Shown in pieces: positions 49,248 to 62,000 of a stretch of DNA of 64,000 bases. Position 1 is the first letter of the stretch. Each line of letters starts with the position of its first letter. The position numbers and the translations under genes were made by a program. The DNA comes from Monocercomonoides exilis (Eukaryota; Preaxostyla; Oxymonadida; Polymastigidae), in NCBI GenBank assembly GCA_001643675.2, contig LSRY02000004.1:1-64000 (forward strand). Reading direction: 5' to 3'. The notes under the pieces were generated by a model that worked only from the letters and a program-made list of their open reading frames with translations, did not search any database and was not told the origin of the DNA.

Positions 49248-51329
49248 TCATTCAAGAACAAAAGCATATTGCATTCCATACGATACAAAATCCCTCACGA
49301 TTTTGTGTTCAATCTGATGTTTAATAACATCATCTTCTGAATCATCAGATATAATTTCTATAACAAATTTCTTCTCTGTCGAATCAAAAGCCTCATCCAT
49401 ATTATCATTCACTTCTTGCATTGTTTGCTTTTCATAATTCACGCACATCAGCCGGCCATCCGCTAATAGAATGTTAATTGTGGACACTTTGGGAAGAATA
49501 AGTCTTTTGATATCTTTTGCACATATTGCATATTCTTGCTCTTCTGTTATTTCGTCCGTATAAGGCTGCTGTACTCCGATTTGTGACTCAACAGTTTGAG
49601 AAGAAGCAGTCCGAGTTGACAATTGTTGCAAATGGTGAGATGATCCTGATGAAGAACGCGTGCAATGCATTTTGCTGACAGTTCCAGAGATATTCGTGAC
49701 ATCCCCATGCGATATGCTTTCTCGTGAAACAAGTGACACTTGCCGCAGGCAGAAGTCAGCAACTGGCATGCAAAGCACCTTCTCAATTGTGGGAAGACCT
49801 CTTATGCCTCGCACAATAACGATTCTTCCTCGATCAGTTAGAAAAGCGTCTAAAACATGATGCGCCATCATCACAACGGATTCTCCGTGGAAGAATCGTC
49901 CACGATCGAGTGGTGTGTAAAAGATGTTAGGAGTCTTTGAATCTTCTTCAAAACACTTCACAATTGGTACTCCATCGCTCGTTAAGAACGCATCCATCCG
50001 AGAAATATATTGCGCAGGCTTGTGAGTTCCAAATATTCCATACTGGCCATAACGCCCACAAGGAATGATAGGAATTACCATTGAACTGTAAGATGTGCTA
50101 GAAGAACCAAAGGAAAGTTGCATTTGAGGAGAACTTGATTCAAAAGTCGTCGCCCCATCTAAGGCCATTCTTTTATTAAACTTTGCCTCTTCTTCTTTTT
50201 CCATTGCGCGCTTCCTGTATTCATCTTCTTCACCAAGAAGCTCCTTCACAAATCTCGGGCCAAATAATCGACTATTTGTAATTTCTATTAGACCATTTGT
50301 GCTTAATTTCTTTGATTTTGAAGTTGTAACAGTGCTATTGTCTTCTACGCCTTGCAAAGGGTCAGTGAAAGGTCCTGCTGAACCTTGATACGGAATAAAC
50401 TCAGTTAGTGATCCAAATACAAATACTGCTCCATTTTCAAGAATGATAAATGAACGATTTGCTTCAATGAAAAAATCTTTTATCCTACTTTTCCCCAATG
50501 AACTATTAATCATTCCATGTTCATCAGCTTCCCAACATTGATGCCTCACAAAACGATCATCATCAATGACTCCACCTTTCTCAGTTATTCCTCTTGTCCA
50601 AAGATCGCCTTGTCGAGATAAAGCAAACATAAGGCAACCGTAAGACTTCACTTTTATAAAACGTTCTTCGGCTGGTGGAAGTGTCAAATGCTTGTAATAT
50701 GCTTGTAAAGCATCCACTTCTTGCTCAAGTCTCGGCTTGTGGAATGAAAAAGGAACTTTGTGCATAAAGCCAAGTCCATCAACATACACAAAGCAAATAC
50801 CAAAACAACAGCTTTCAGATCCTGTGACAACATTCTTTAAAGCCATTGCCGTACTGATTACAGTTTTTGCAAGAGGATTCGTTTCAGAAAAATTTCTTTT
50901 GATATCAAAAAGAAAGCAGTTATAATAAACATGATTCTCCTGCACAGGTGGTTGTAATACAGAAGCCACATAAGGAAGTCGTTCAAAAACTAAAATTTGT
51001 GATCCAAGCGATGAACTAAGCGCTTTAAAACAAGAAACATTTTTTTAAAATTTTGGAAAAATAATGTTCAAAATAAAATCAATAATGTAATAAACCTGTT
51101 GAAACTGCCCACTCAAAATGCTTGTGCTTAATAATACTTTTTGTGCGTCTATTCAAAGCGAGAAACTACAAAACACAAATTTTTTGTTGAACATCAAAAG
51201 TCAGCAAACATTTTGAATATCCTTCAATGTTGGTAAATTAGAGATGATTTCCAAAAGAAGATCGATTTCAAGTGTAGTCAAATCAACATGTAACTGCGCG
51301 GTACTGCAGTGTGAAGTCATTTTTTGCAT
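49248..51329 (-). CDS. F-box protein with RCC1-like propeller repeats (possible), three exons
   Basis: I read exons 51210-51329 (ATG at MQKMTSHC), 51096-51165 and 49248-51022. The GT-AG introns are 44 nt (phase 0) and 73 nt (phase 1), giving 654 aa. The first 60 residues look like an F-box: LEIDLLLEIISNLPTLKDIQ followed across the intron by NFLALNRRTKSIIKHKHFEW. The large exon contains strand-rich segments such as SYGCLMFALSRQGDLWTRGI, SFIILENGAVFVFGS and CGRYGQYGIFGTHK. These recall the h-h-L-x-x-G-x-h-a-x-a-G pattern of RCC1 repeats. F-box proteins recruit substrates to SCF ubiquitin ligases, and the propeller would bind the target. The F-box is moderately convincing and the propeller is tentative. 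The C-terminus is acidic. Confidence 0.6.
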
Positions 51330-51673
51330 CTTTAAATAAAAAAAATATCAAAGAAATGGATTTGATCAGAAAATTACTTAAAAAAAGATTTTTTTCAAAT
51401 TTCGCAAAGAAATAAATTGTTGCAGTATGCATCAGCATTCCATTTACAATTTCATAATGATTATGAGGCTTTCAAAATGATAACATGATGGATGAATTCT
51501 GTTGTGTTTTCGAAAAAATTGGATACCCAACATAAAATTTGCATTAGAATGTTTTTATAAAATAATTATGAATAACAATATATCTGGTAAATTGATACAG
51601 AAGGTTAAATATCCCTTTAATGCGCAATATTTTCATTTAATTTTCATGATTGAAGATTGTCCATGGATTCCAG

Positions 51674-54600
51674 GATAGAATAGCAAATCTAGAAACGCAA
51701 GTTTTATTATATCAGGCGCAAATAGATGCTCTTTCCACAAAAAACAAAGAAGCAGATGAAAAAGTGTCACAGCTTGAAATTCTCAATAAGTATGTACTCT
51801 TTTAAACTCTTTTTATTTTTTCAATATACATTTTAAATTTTCAATAAGAGCTTTGAAAGAACATCTTGCTCAATTTGAAGTTAATGATTCCATAAAACAT
51901 AAAATACACGAGGCGCATTCACTGCTTCGAGAGGACTTGGATGTTAATTTTGATCAGATAAACGAAAAGACTTCTGCAATGCCATCGCAATTGAATGCCG
52001 AGCAAGAATTTTCTTCAAAAAGCAAACATCCTGTAATGAGTCGTTTAACAAGCATTCAGCCACCAATGTCTCTCTTCGCAAGCGTTGTTATCCCTAGAGT
52101 GTGGAAGCATTCACAAATACAAATAAGATCTGAAGTGTATTTGATGCTAGAAGTTTCAAATTTCCTGATTTCACTTGATTCAAATTTTGAACCTTCCATA
52201 AAAAGGTTTAGAAGTTATAAAAAATCAAAATTATGTAAAACTGATGCATGCCTTGATGATAGTTTACACAGTTTGAATTACAGTTGGAATAAGCAGCTTG
52301 AAAAGTTATGCAATCAAGCGATTTCAGAAAGTAAGGAAAAATTGTCTATGGCAAATGAGGACATCGAATCAAAAATACGTGATAAACAAGAGCAAAGAAA
52401 AAGAAAAAAAGCAGAAAGAGAGTCAAACTTTAGTATTTTTAGTGATCTTGAAGAAATGGACTTTGAAGAACTTGCAGAGGTATTTGAACTGCCTGCTTCA
52501 GAACATCAGAATGAAGATTTCCAGTCGGCCGCTTCAAATTCATTGAATGCAAAAACATTGCGACAGTGTTCAACACATCTGCTTCCTTCTGATCAGATGG
52601 CATTGGCCGAATTGCCATTTCATTCTTCAATGATGGTACATTTGTCAGATTATCTGCCTTCAATATTCCCGAAATCTGCTTTCGAAGATCGCGATTTTTT
52701 CTTCGTATTTTATTTGTCTTTGTTTGCTGCGCTTTCAGTTGGAGTAGCTGCGAAACTGGCAAGCATCATTTCGCCATTTCTGTTGCATCAGCCTGAAGAG
52801 ATTTCAGAAGAAGCAGAAAATGATTGCCCAAATGAGAAAACAAAAAGGAGATGTTTTTATGAAGAATCTTTCAGCAACACTGAAAGCTTGGATGAGGAAA
52901 ACAAAGAAGATGAAATAGACGAGGATGTCAAAAGTGACAGCGATGAAGATGATCTTGAAGGAGACGACAGATTGAAAGATGCACAGGAAAATTTCTCACG
53001 AAAGTTCCTGAAGCTTTGCTCCATCCAACAACAAAAGCATCAAAATAGCACTTTATTAAAGACAGATGTTCTTTTAAACAGCAACGAACAGCTGTTTCTT
53101 TCAAAGATGCCATCGATTCCTCGTTCATTGAGTGAGTTTTTTGCGAAGTTCCCTTTTTCTGCATATGTTGAATCACAATTGCTTTCTAGCTGTGGTGTGT
53201 ATTTTTCTTTATCTGTTAATTTTATATTCGTTTCACATTTGACTTATATTCTTTGGATTTTTTTTTTTTTTTGACTTTTTTTTATAAGAAAAACCAAAAA
53301 GTTGCGATGCTTCTGTGACTGATCAAACGAATTGTGCTTCCGTAAGATTCACTTCGCCTCTGCTCTTCTTCTCATTTCTTGTTTCGTCTCTTCGTTTTCC
53401 TTTTGTCATTGATTCTCTCACTCGCCACTCTGCCACGTACATCAAGCGCATCGCAGAGATGTTGGGAATAGATTCAGTTTCTGTGCAACTCATGTCAGAT
53501 GTCCATTCTGACACGTCTATTTCTTCTTCTCTTAATGGAGCATTGTCTTCTTCTTCTGCAATTTCTGCTGACTGCTCCTCTTCAAACAGATTTACTTCGT
53601 CTTCTAAGTCAACATCTTCCGATGGTAACCTTTGCAATTGGTGTGTTGTTGTGGAATCTCCGCTTTCTTCCACTTCTTTCGATTTTTTACCTTCAAAATT
53701 GAAAGAAAGTCAGTTTTTTTGTTCTTATTCAGATTACTCCACAGTTAACACTCAACCAAACATTTCTCCATCCATTCAAGTTGAATCATCAGAAGACAAA
53801 TATTCTTTTTCATCTTCATCTTTTCCATTGACTTCTTCTCATCCTTCAAATCTTTCAAATCTTTCTAATTCTCAATCACATTATGAAAAGCACAAGTTTC
53901 TTGAGCAATGCATCGGCTGGCTGAGTTCAATGACTTTCCGGTCATCTCAGAACACATTCACCAATCTCATAAACAGAGACACCGCTCCTCTGTCTGCTAT
54001 GCTTCTCTTCCGCAGCACTTGCACCAAACTTCTATTTGACATTCACAGTGACGACATCTGGATGCATTCTCTCAGAAAAGAAGAGAGAGAAGCGAAGAGG
54101 AAACAAAGGCAAGCAGAACTGGAAAACGAGTCAATGGATCAATCTCTTCCTTCTGCTGCATCTGCTGACACATCCACTTCAATTGGCATTTCACACCAAC
54201 AAAGTCAAAACGAAGACGAGATCATTCTCTTCAGAGAGTCAACTTGCCCTTTAATTACATCAAAACTTTCCTCGCCATCTCATCATGCATCGGAACCACA
54301 TCATCATTTACCTCCTCCTCCATCTCTTCCTTTCCACCTTCTTCCTCCACCACCTCCTTCTTCCACCATTTCACATCAAAAGCATCTTATACAACCACCA
54401 CCACCACCTCCTCCTCCTCCTCCTCTTCCTAATCAACCTCCTTGTCCAAAATTCGAGTCTTCACATAATATAAACGAAAAGACAAACGCAGTTCAAATCA
54501 TACCTCGAAAATCTGTACTTTCTTCTCCATTTTCTACGGAAATATTAGAAGATTCTTTGTCAAACACATCATGTTTGCCTCCTGTTTTCACGAATGAAAC

Positions 54601-56185
54601 GTTGCCAGCAATTTCTCATCCTCTCGCTAAATCTGAAGAATTGCCTGATTTTTTGCCCATTCCGTCTGTCAAACAGCTGAGCACTGCCAATTCTTTGTTG
54701 CAGCAGAGATATCTCGAGCACAGACAAGATCTCGAGCTGCATCCTCCCTTCTTTCCTGTTCAGTTGGCGCGCCGTCTGACAAATCTGTCTTTTGTTGAGT
54801 GGAATTCGATGCGCGAAAAGGAACGGCTCCTTTTGCTGAACACGCGCAGACTCTGCCATCTCATTTCACCCCTCACAAAAGCAGACGACAGAACATTGAA
54901 AGAAAAATCATTGGACATTTCAGCAGATGCACCACAGAATGTTTCTGAGGGCAGCTCCATCTGTTCAGACTGCCTTTGCTCTCCTGCAGAGATCAGACGC
55001 AACAAACAATCGCTTTTTTATCCGATTTCGTGCGAATCGCATCTTCGCCCGATTGATGTCACTGCAGCAGACACGGCTGCGATGCAGCATATTCTGAAGA
55101 GCAGGAAAGATGCCTCCAAAACAAAAGGACATTCTGTGATGGAATTGAATGAGATTGATGTTGATAATGAAGATGGCTTGCGGCACATGCATCAAGGAGA
55201 GGAAGGGAAAGAAGTTCAACAAATTTCTGCTTTTGATGCTTTGGATCTGTCTGATGATGACAAACAAATCCAAATAAAGCGGAAATTATCAACATCTGAT
55301 TGCAGAAATCAATCGAGCGAATACGGAAAGGAAATGAACTTGCATCAAAATGAATTCTTTGATCAAAATATGACTGCAATTGATGGAGAGACAGAAAAAA
55401 CATCTGAGCCTGCTCCTGATTACATACCTATTGATTGCAGTGAAAGTGCTATTGACAGTGTAGTTATTGAAGGAGAAGATGTTGCTGAAGATAAACCGAA
55501 GATTGTTGAAGAAGAACTGGACCCAGCAACAGCAACACTCTGTCAAAAGATGGCTCAGGCTGAATGTGGACTTAGAGCAACGACTTTTTCTGAAAGAGAG
55601 CTGTTGCCTGCCTCCTCTACGTCACACAACCAGAGTTGTTCTTCTTCATCACTTCAGCTGGAATCCACGAGCACAATTGCCAATCCGTTTCCGCTTCTTT
55701 CTCTTTCTCTTTCTTTCTATCTTTCTCTGTTTTCAATCGCAGAATCACTTCTTTCATTTCGAGACACGATTATTGCACAGCTTCTGGAAGAAGCAACACA
55801 ACAAAGAGATGAGCTGGCATCGGAAATTGTGTCAAATCATGCTGGCACGCGCACAGTCGACAAGACAAACAGCAGCAGAAGAGAAGTCGAAGGGAAAGGT
55901 GTGTTTGGCGAATGGGAATCTGAAAAGCCTCAACCAACAAGGGCACAGGCAAAAGAGGAGTGGGGCATTTTCGGAAATAGTAAGAGTGAAAGCGAGCACA
56001 CTGCAAGTGAAGATGAAGAAGATGAAGAAGATGAAAATGAAGGCAATTACGATGGGGCCAATGAAGATCTCGTTGAAACCGATGAAGATGTTATATTAAT
56101 TGATAAAAAATGTGAAGAAGAAGAAGATGATGATATAATTTTATTAAAGCCTTATTTTTCTGAAAAAGATCCATATTGGGGATAA
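51674..56185 (+). CDS. long coiled-coil / proline-rich / acidic protein, 5' exon unresolved
   Basis: Exons read are 51674-51789, 51849-53194 and 53289-56185 (introns of 59 and 94 nt, phases 2 and 1), giving at least 1,452 residues. The first exon begins after an AG at 51672-51673 and needs an upstream start exon that I could not place. Features in order: a leucine-rich coiled coil (IANLETQVLLYQAQIDALST); a basic helical region; an acidic stretch (ENKEDEIDEDVKSDSDEDD); long Ser-rich segments; a Lys/Glu/Arg helix near EEREAKRKQRQAELENE; a polyproline tract from about 54310 to 54445 able to bind SH3, WW or profilin; and a very acidic C-terminus ending LLKPYFSEKDPYWG. Polyproline plus acidic tail suggests actin- or membrane-scaffold roles, but I recognise no family. 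Confidence 0.6.
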
Positions 56186-56731
56186 TCTTTTTCTTTAAAT
56201 CCATTAAATAGAGTATTTATATTTTTGTATCATTTCCCCCCTGTTTTTTGTTGAATCTTAGGCAGAAAGAATAATTCTTGTTTTTTAAAATTTCGAATGC
56301 ATAAAACTAAATGCCGATGAAGACCAAAAAAGGAAACATACTACTTTTTTTTATTCGAGAAAAACACTGTGCATCATTTGATTCAACCTTTATTTTGAAA
56401 ATTTGTCAATTGTTTTCGATTTTCATTGGAAATAACAATTCGGATAATTAATTTGATATTTGTTTTCAAGGGTTCTTGGCTCAATTTCTTTTCAAATCCA
56501 TCATTCCGAGCTTCATGTTTGATGATCCTTTTGGTTTTTGAAGAGTATCGAATTGTTGAAACCCAGTTTTTCCAACGATCAAGATTTCCATTATGTAATA
56601 CTTCAGTTTTTGTTCTTTTATTTTTTGTGAGACATCAATGGAGTTTAAGAGTCCAAAACAAAAAGTCTGAACCTAACTTCGTTATATTTTCTGCAATTTC
56701 TTTTATTGATCTATGTTTGCTTCATTTCTAG
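56186..56731. other. intergenic region, may contain the first exon of the hydrolase
   Basis: The sequence is A+T-rich. The hydrolase frame enters through an AG at 56730-56731, so its start codon must lie upstream here. ATGATCCTTTTG at 56522-56533 followed by GTTTTTG is one phase-compatible candidate, with low confidence. Confidence 0.45.
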
Positions 56732-58255
56732 ACAAGGTTTTTAATTATTAGGGCAGATTTCCTTGTTTCAATGAGCGAAGAGGATGGATCCGAAGAGAGA
56801 ATCGAAGATGGTTATGTGCTTGGAGAATGTTCAACCATCAAAGAGTGTGGACACTTCACTCCTGAAATTGGAGAAAGGATTTTAAAAGAATGTGGAGATG
56901 ATCTTACTATAATAGGAAAAGATGATACAAAATCTTCGAGGTTGACAATTCCAAAATTGAAGGCCGTAATTTTGCCAGGATTTGTGAAAGCCCATGGCCA
57001 CGATCATGAGTCTTCAATTATTGGCATCTGCAAGGATATGCCTTTGGTTGATTGGCTTGATGGGGCAATAAATCCTTTTACGAGATTTTTATCAGAAAGG
57101 CAAGAAGAATTAAAGGAAAGACTGATACGAACGCCTAATTTGATTGCATATAGAAAAGCGAGAGCGGATGACGTTTATTATGGAATAACCACTGCATTGA
57201 CTCATCACTGTAATTTCAATAAATACTACGTTCATGAACTTGTTGATGCAAACATTGAAGCAGGAACAAAAATGATTGTTGCAGTTGGTTCTCAAGATAG
57301 AAATTATGATCCTCGAGTTTTAGATCAACCCGTTGAATTGGCGACGCAAAGATTAGATAAGTATTATGAACAATTCAAAGATGCACCGCGCACTTGGATA
57401 ATACCAGGACCAGATCAAGTGTTTTCTAATGGACCAGAAATATTAAAACAACAGAAGGAATGGGCCAATAAACATGGCACGCTCATCCATATCCACTCTG
57501 CCGAAGAATACGGAACAACACAATGGTTCAGAGAGAAGTATAAGATGACAGAAGTTGAATATCTGGAATCGATTGGCTTTCTCAGCCCTGAGACAATGCT
57601 GGCGCATCAGGTTCATTCAACAGAGCACGATTTGGAACTAATTGCAAAGTACAAAGTGAAAGTTGTCCACAACCCATTGGCAAACACTATTTTGGGATCT
57701 GGAATGCCAGATATCGTGAAAATGAGGGCGATGGGTATTGACGTTGCGATTTCAACAGACGGAAGCGGTTCTGCAGACAATCAGAATATTTTAGCAGCAG
57801 CAAGACTGGCATCACAATACCAGAGAGGACTTCACCACGATGCGAAGCGTGTGCCTGCTATTGATGCGCTGAAGATGATAACTTCAATCCCAGGGAAAAT
57901 ACTTCGGCTGAAAGTCGGTCAGGTGCGACCAGGTTATGACATGGATCTTGCTGTGGTTGACTTGACGCGTCCGAATCTGATTCCTTCGTCGAAGAGGAAT
58001 GTTGTGGAGAATCTGATTTGGGCATCAGATGGCTCAGAAGTTGGATGGGTGGTTGCCAATGGTGTGGTGCTGAAAGAGAACCACAAGCTGACACAAGTGA
58101 ACATTGGGGAGATTTGCTCAGACATCTCGCAGCTGCAGGAGATGTTCTTGGAATTTTTGGCAACAGCTAAAATTATGAAAGCGACTGGAGAGCGAGTTGA
58201 TGCAAATGACGATGAAGACGAAAAGCCTTCTGAAAGCTCAACAAAAACTGATTAA
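56732..58255 (+). CDS. TRZ/ATZ-type metal-dependent amidohydrolase (deaminase/chlorohydrolase family)
   Basis: The frame extends upstream of the first ATG (56771) through FLIIRADFLVSM, the usual first beta-strand of this superfamily. It starts after a splice-like TTTCTAG, so a small 5' exon is inferred. Metal-site motifs appear in order: PGFVKAHGHDHES (HxH, near residue 80), HIHSAEE (His on strand 5), MLAHQVHS (His on strand 6) and ISTDGSGSADNQN (Asp on strand 8). These are the ligands of the TIM-barrel amidohydrolases that deaminate or dechlorinate aminated rings: guanine or cytosine deaminases, S-adenosylhomocysteine/methylthioadenosine deaminase, and triazine hydrolases. The length is about 507 aa with an acidic tail. 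The substrate is not predictable. The protein has a prokaryote-like look, and transfer into the lineage is possible but unproven. It is probably cytosolic. Confidence 0.85.
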   Translation, partial: TRFLIIRADFLVSMSEEDGSEERIEDGYVLGECSTIKECGHFTPEIGERILKECGDDLTIIGKDDTKSSRLTIPKLKAVILPGFVKAHGHDHESSIIGICKDMPLVDWLDGAINPFTRFLSERQEELKERLIRTPNLIAYRKARADDVYYGITTALTHHCNFNKYYVHELVDANIEAGTKMIVAVGSQDRNYDPRVLDQPVELATQRLDKYYEQFKDAPRTWIIPGPDQVFSNGPEILKQQKEWANKHGTLIHIHSAEEYGTTQWFREKYKMTEVEYLESIGFLSPETMLAHQVHSTEHDLELIAKYKVKVVHNPLANTILGSGMPDIVKMRAMGIDVAISTDGSGSADNQNILAAARLASQYQRGLHHDAKRVPAIDALKMITSIPGKILRLKVGQVRPGYDMDLAVVDLTRPNLIPSSKRNVVENLIWASDGSEVGWVVANGVVLKENHKLTQVNIGEICSDISQLQEMFLEFLATAKIMKATGERVDANDDEDEKPSESSTKTD

Positions 58256-59056
58256 TTTCACGAGCATGTTGTTCGCTCCTGTCTGAGCATTTAGCTTGCG
58301 ACGCGTTGAAAATTTTGTAATAGAATAGCCTTTAATGACGGCTATTGAATAAAACTTGAAAATGTTGCAAAGATACAAACAAATCTTTGGTTTTTTTTTT
58401 CATATCTTAATTTTAACACATTCATGAATATTCAATTATTCTTTCTGAGTGTCAATTTTCTTATTATTTATTTTTACAATCTACATTCAGCGCTTCTATC
58501 GCTTCCATATTTTTAAAACAACAGGATTTCGCGCTCTTTTAATGTTTATTCGTGTATTTATTTCCTTTTCTTTTGTAGCATTTCATTTGAAATATGATGT
58601 GGGACTTTAACCACAATTTTTTTTGACCGTAACATTTTCGCGAATGAACAAGTGAAAGATGCCACTTTGCTTTTAAAAAGAACAATAACATTCGACTTAA
58701 AACTGCAAAAATTACAGAGATGTGCCAAGAAAACTGAGAAACATAAAATGATACAAAACATATTTAATTCTCATCCTGAAAGAAACCTATCACAGAAAAT
58801 AACGTGACAACTGAATCAAAGAGTTGCATGAAAAGTGTAAAAACATATCATATCTGATAACACAGATGCCATTTGCCATATCTTCAAAGGCAGTAACATC
58901 TGCCGCAACAACTTCTTCACTTTTCAGTTAAAACAGATTGTAAAAAGAAAGCACTGTTCAAATAATTAACGTTATAACAGTAAACTTCTGATGATTGAAA
59001 AGTGGTTGCAATGCAATTGTAATTCTTTGCTTCAATAGACAAAATTGTCGTTTCAT
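58256..59056. other. convergent intergenic region, no gene seen
   Basis: This sits between the hydrolase and the minus-strand SH3 gene. An inverted pair near 58324-58347 (AATAGCC ... GGCTATT) is a possible hairpin in the hydrolase 3' region. Short frames only. Confidence 0.5.
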
Positions 59057-62000
59057 TTAGAAAAGCTGGATGTAATTTGCAGGGACATAGCCGCTTTCTC
59101 CTGTTGAGCGTGTGCAGAACACCCAATCTTCAGTTCTGCCTCCGCTGACTGTGACATACTCGTTTGCAGTCACAGACACCTCTGACTCAGACTCAGCTGT
59201 GTATTCATACAACACCTGTTTGTTGCAAAGCAGTATTTAATAATTAAACAATTAATGAATAATGAAAAAGGAGATGAAACAATTCAAACAAAAATATTAG
59301 AAACCTTTCCGATTTGCCCTTCTTCTTCTCCGTCAGTCGAAGAAATCATCTGATCGCTTCCGTCGACTGCAGAATCAACCTGCTCCTGCTGCCCTTGTGC
59401 AGCCAGCTGTGCTGCTTCTGGTTGCTGTTGCTGTTGCTGGACAGCCTGTGCTGTTGTATTAGAAGGCGCTAAAGAATTTGCTGGCTGTGTTGTTTGCTCA
59501 GAGACAATATTGACGCACGCAGAGTGCACTGCTGAGGATGTTTCATTCTGCTTTTTCAGTTCTTCACGTGCTTGCTCTACTGTCTCCAAATAGCTGATAG
59601 GCACAAATCCCACTTTGCCTTGCTGGTTCTTGCATGATGCCCATCCAGAGTCCTGGTCTTCCAGCAGCACTTCCACTGGCTCAAGGTATTTAACAGCCAG
59701 GTGTGTGTCCTCTTCCGCTTCAAAGTCATACAGTGCACGGCGATAGAGAGGTGTCTGCTCAGAAGGTGCAGAAGAAGAAGGAGCTGCAGCAGCAGTATTT
59801 GCGGCTGGTGTTGAAGCAGTTGACTGAACTGTAAGAGAAGATTGAGGCTGTGAAGGTGACGAAATGGCAGATGAAGAAGGAGATGGTGAAGAAGATATGA
59901 CTGCCACCGCTGTTGCAGGTGGGCTGAGAGAAGACGCCGAACTGGTTGCTGTCTGTGTCTTCTGCGGAGCCTGTACAGTTTTTGCTTTTTGCTCCTGCTG
60001 TCGCTCCTGAAGTGCTTGCAGCGCCTGCTCCTTCGTCTCCAAATAGTTCATTGGAACAAATCCTTCACTGCCTTGCTTGTTTCTGCAAGAAGACCAACCA
60101 GAAGCCTCGTCTTCCATCAGCACTTCAACCTCTTCGAGATATGCCACACTCAACTGAGTCGAGTCTTCTGCATCGAATTGATACAATGCCCTTCTATAAA
60201 GCACTGTTGGCTCCTCAACAGCTGTCGCTGGTGCAGTTGTTACCTGCGCATTTGGAGAAGCAGCAGCACTTGAAGGAAGAGCAGATGCAGAAGCAGCAGA
60301 AGGAGAAGGTGAGCCTTGTTGGAAGGCTGATGACTGAGAAGGTGTAATCGATGGTGGCCTCGATGCATTTGAATTCTGCTGCAGCTCAGCCAGTTTGCGT
60401 GCTTGTTCTGCTTTTGCCTGCTCAACTGTCTCGAGGTAGTTCGAAGGCACATAGCCTTCCTGCCCCTGTTTGTTGCGGCAGGACGCCCAGCCTGATTCAG
60501 CGTCTTCCAACAGAACTTCTACCTCTTCGAGATACGCCACACTCAGTTGAGATGCATCTGTCCCTGTAAACTCATACAACGCTCGACGATACAGAATTTG
60601 CGGCTGTTCGACTTGCGGCTGTGCACTTTGAGTCGGAATAGCCTGAGTCTGAAGGCGAGGCTGCTGAGAAGCTTGGTTCATGATCTGCTGTGTCTGCAAC
60701 TGTGCAGCCTTTGCCTTTGCAGCTGCCTCCTGCTTCAGCCTAATGAGCGCCTGGTCAGGTGACTCGAAGTACGTGCCAGGCACAAATCCTTCTTTTCCTG
60801 TGGCCAGATCACGCGACTGGACCCATCCGCTTTCCTTGTCGTCTATAAGCACCTCTACATCCTGATTTGCTGCGACAGTCAGCTCATTCTCGTTCGTTGC
60901 CACAAATTCATAAAGCACTCGGCGAATCGGATTTCCGCCTGCAGACAGCGGCAGCACGATTGCTGGCGATGGCGATGATCTCACCGCTGCAATGTTAGCT
61001 CCAGCTGCAAATCCAGACGGAGACGCAGACGAAGATCCAGACGGACTTCCTGCGACATCCTTCCCAAAAGCACGAGTGCAAAAGACAACTGCCTGGTGTG
61101 GCACAGGCTTCAGACCTGTTGCAGCTGCTCCAGCAAATGCACGCATGTCCTTTTCGACGTCCATGTGATTCCATATGTTTTGTGCTTGACTAACACTTTT
61201 ACGGCAGTTTTCCAAATACTAAGGAATGTTTTAAAGTGGAATTCATCAACAGAAAATTGTGATCGGATAAAAAAAAAGAAAAAGACGATTAATTTAAAAA
61301 CAATTTCATTTAAAAAAAATCTTGTCATGCAAACCTGATCCCAGTGTGAAAAGAAATCCTGCATTCTTTGTTTCATCGTAGTCAAACGTTCAAACTCTAA
61401 TTGCTCAAACTTCGCTAAAAGTTCAGTCATCTTTTTTTCGAACTCTTCCTCAATTCCATTGCATACTCTAACGGAGTCGACATAACTTGCTTCACATGCA
61501 CTCTTCTGTGAAAGTTGACTATTTTGTGCTTTCGAAAGCTTACAGAATTAATATCAAATTAAGCATTTTTGAAATTATATAATTTCTTGTGAACGAAAAA
61601 CAAACCTTTGCCAAAATTGGAGGTGGTGTGTTTGGATCAGCTTGTGCTTTACTGTAAGCAGCATCAGATTTATCCCATTCTGTAAATGCGCTTACATATT
61701 TCTCTCGTTTCTGTTAATTTGATTCAATAAGAGAAAAAAAATATTTTCATAAAAGAAGTGCAAACTCTTGTAACGTCATCGAGTGCAGATTGACGCTTTT
61801 TCTTAATAAAGTTATATTGATCTTCAATCCATTTAACTGTTTTTTCGTAGTCTAGAAGCTCGGCTTTTGTTTGGTCCATCATGCTTTTATCGTTTTTTGA
61901 AATATCAAGAGCGCCTCTTTCAATTTGTGCAACTGCTTCTTTACTTCCATTCCATGCGATGCTAATAGTACTGTTATTGAATAGGAAGAAAAACAATTGA

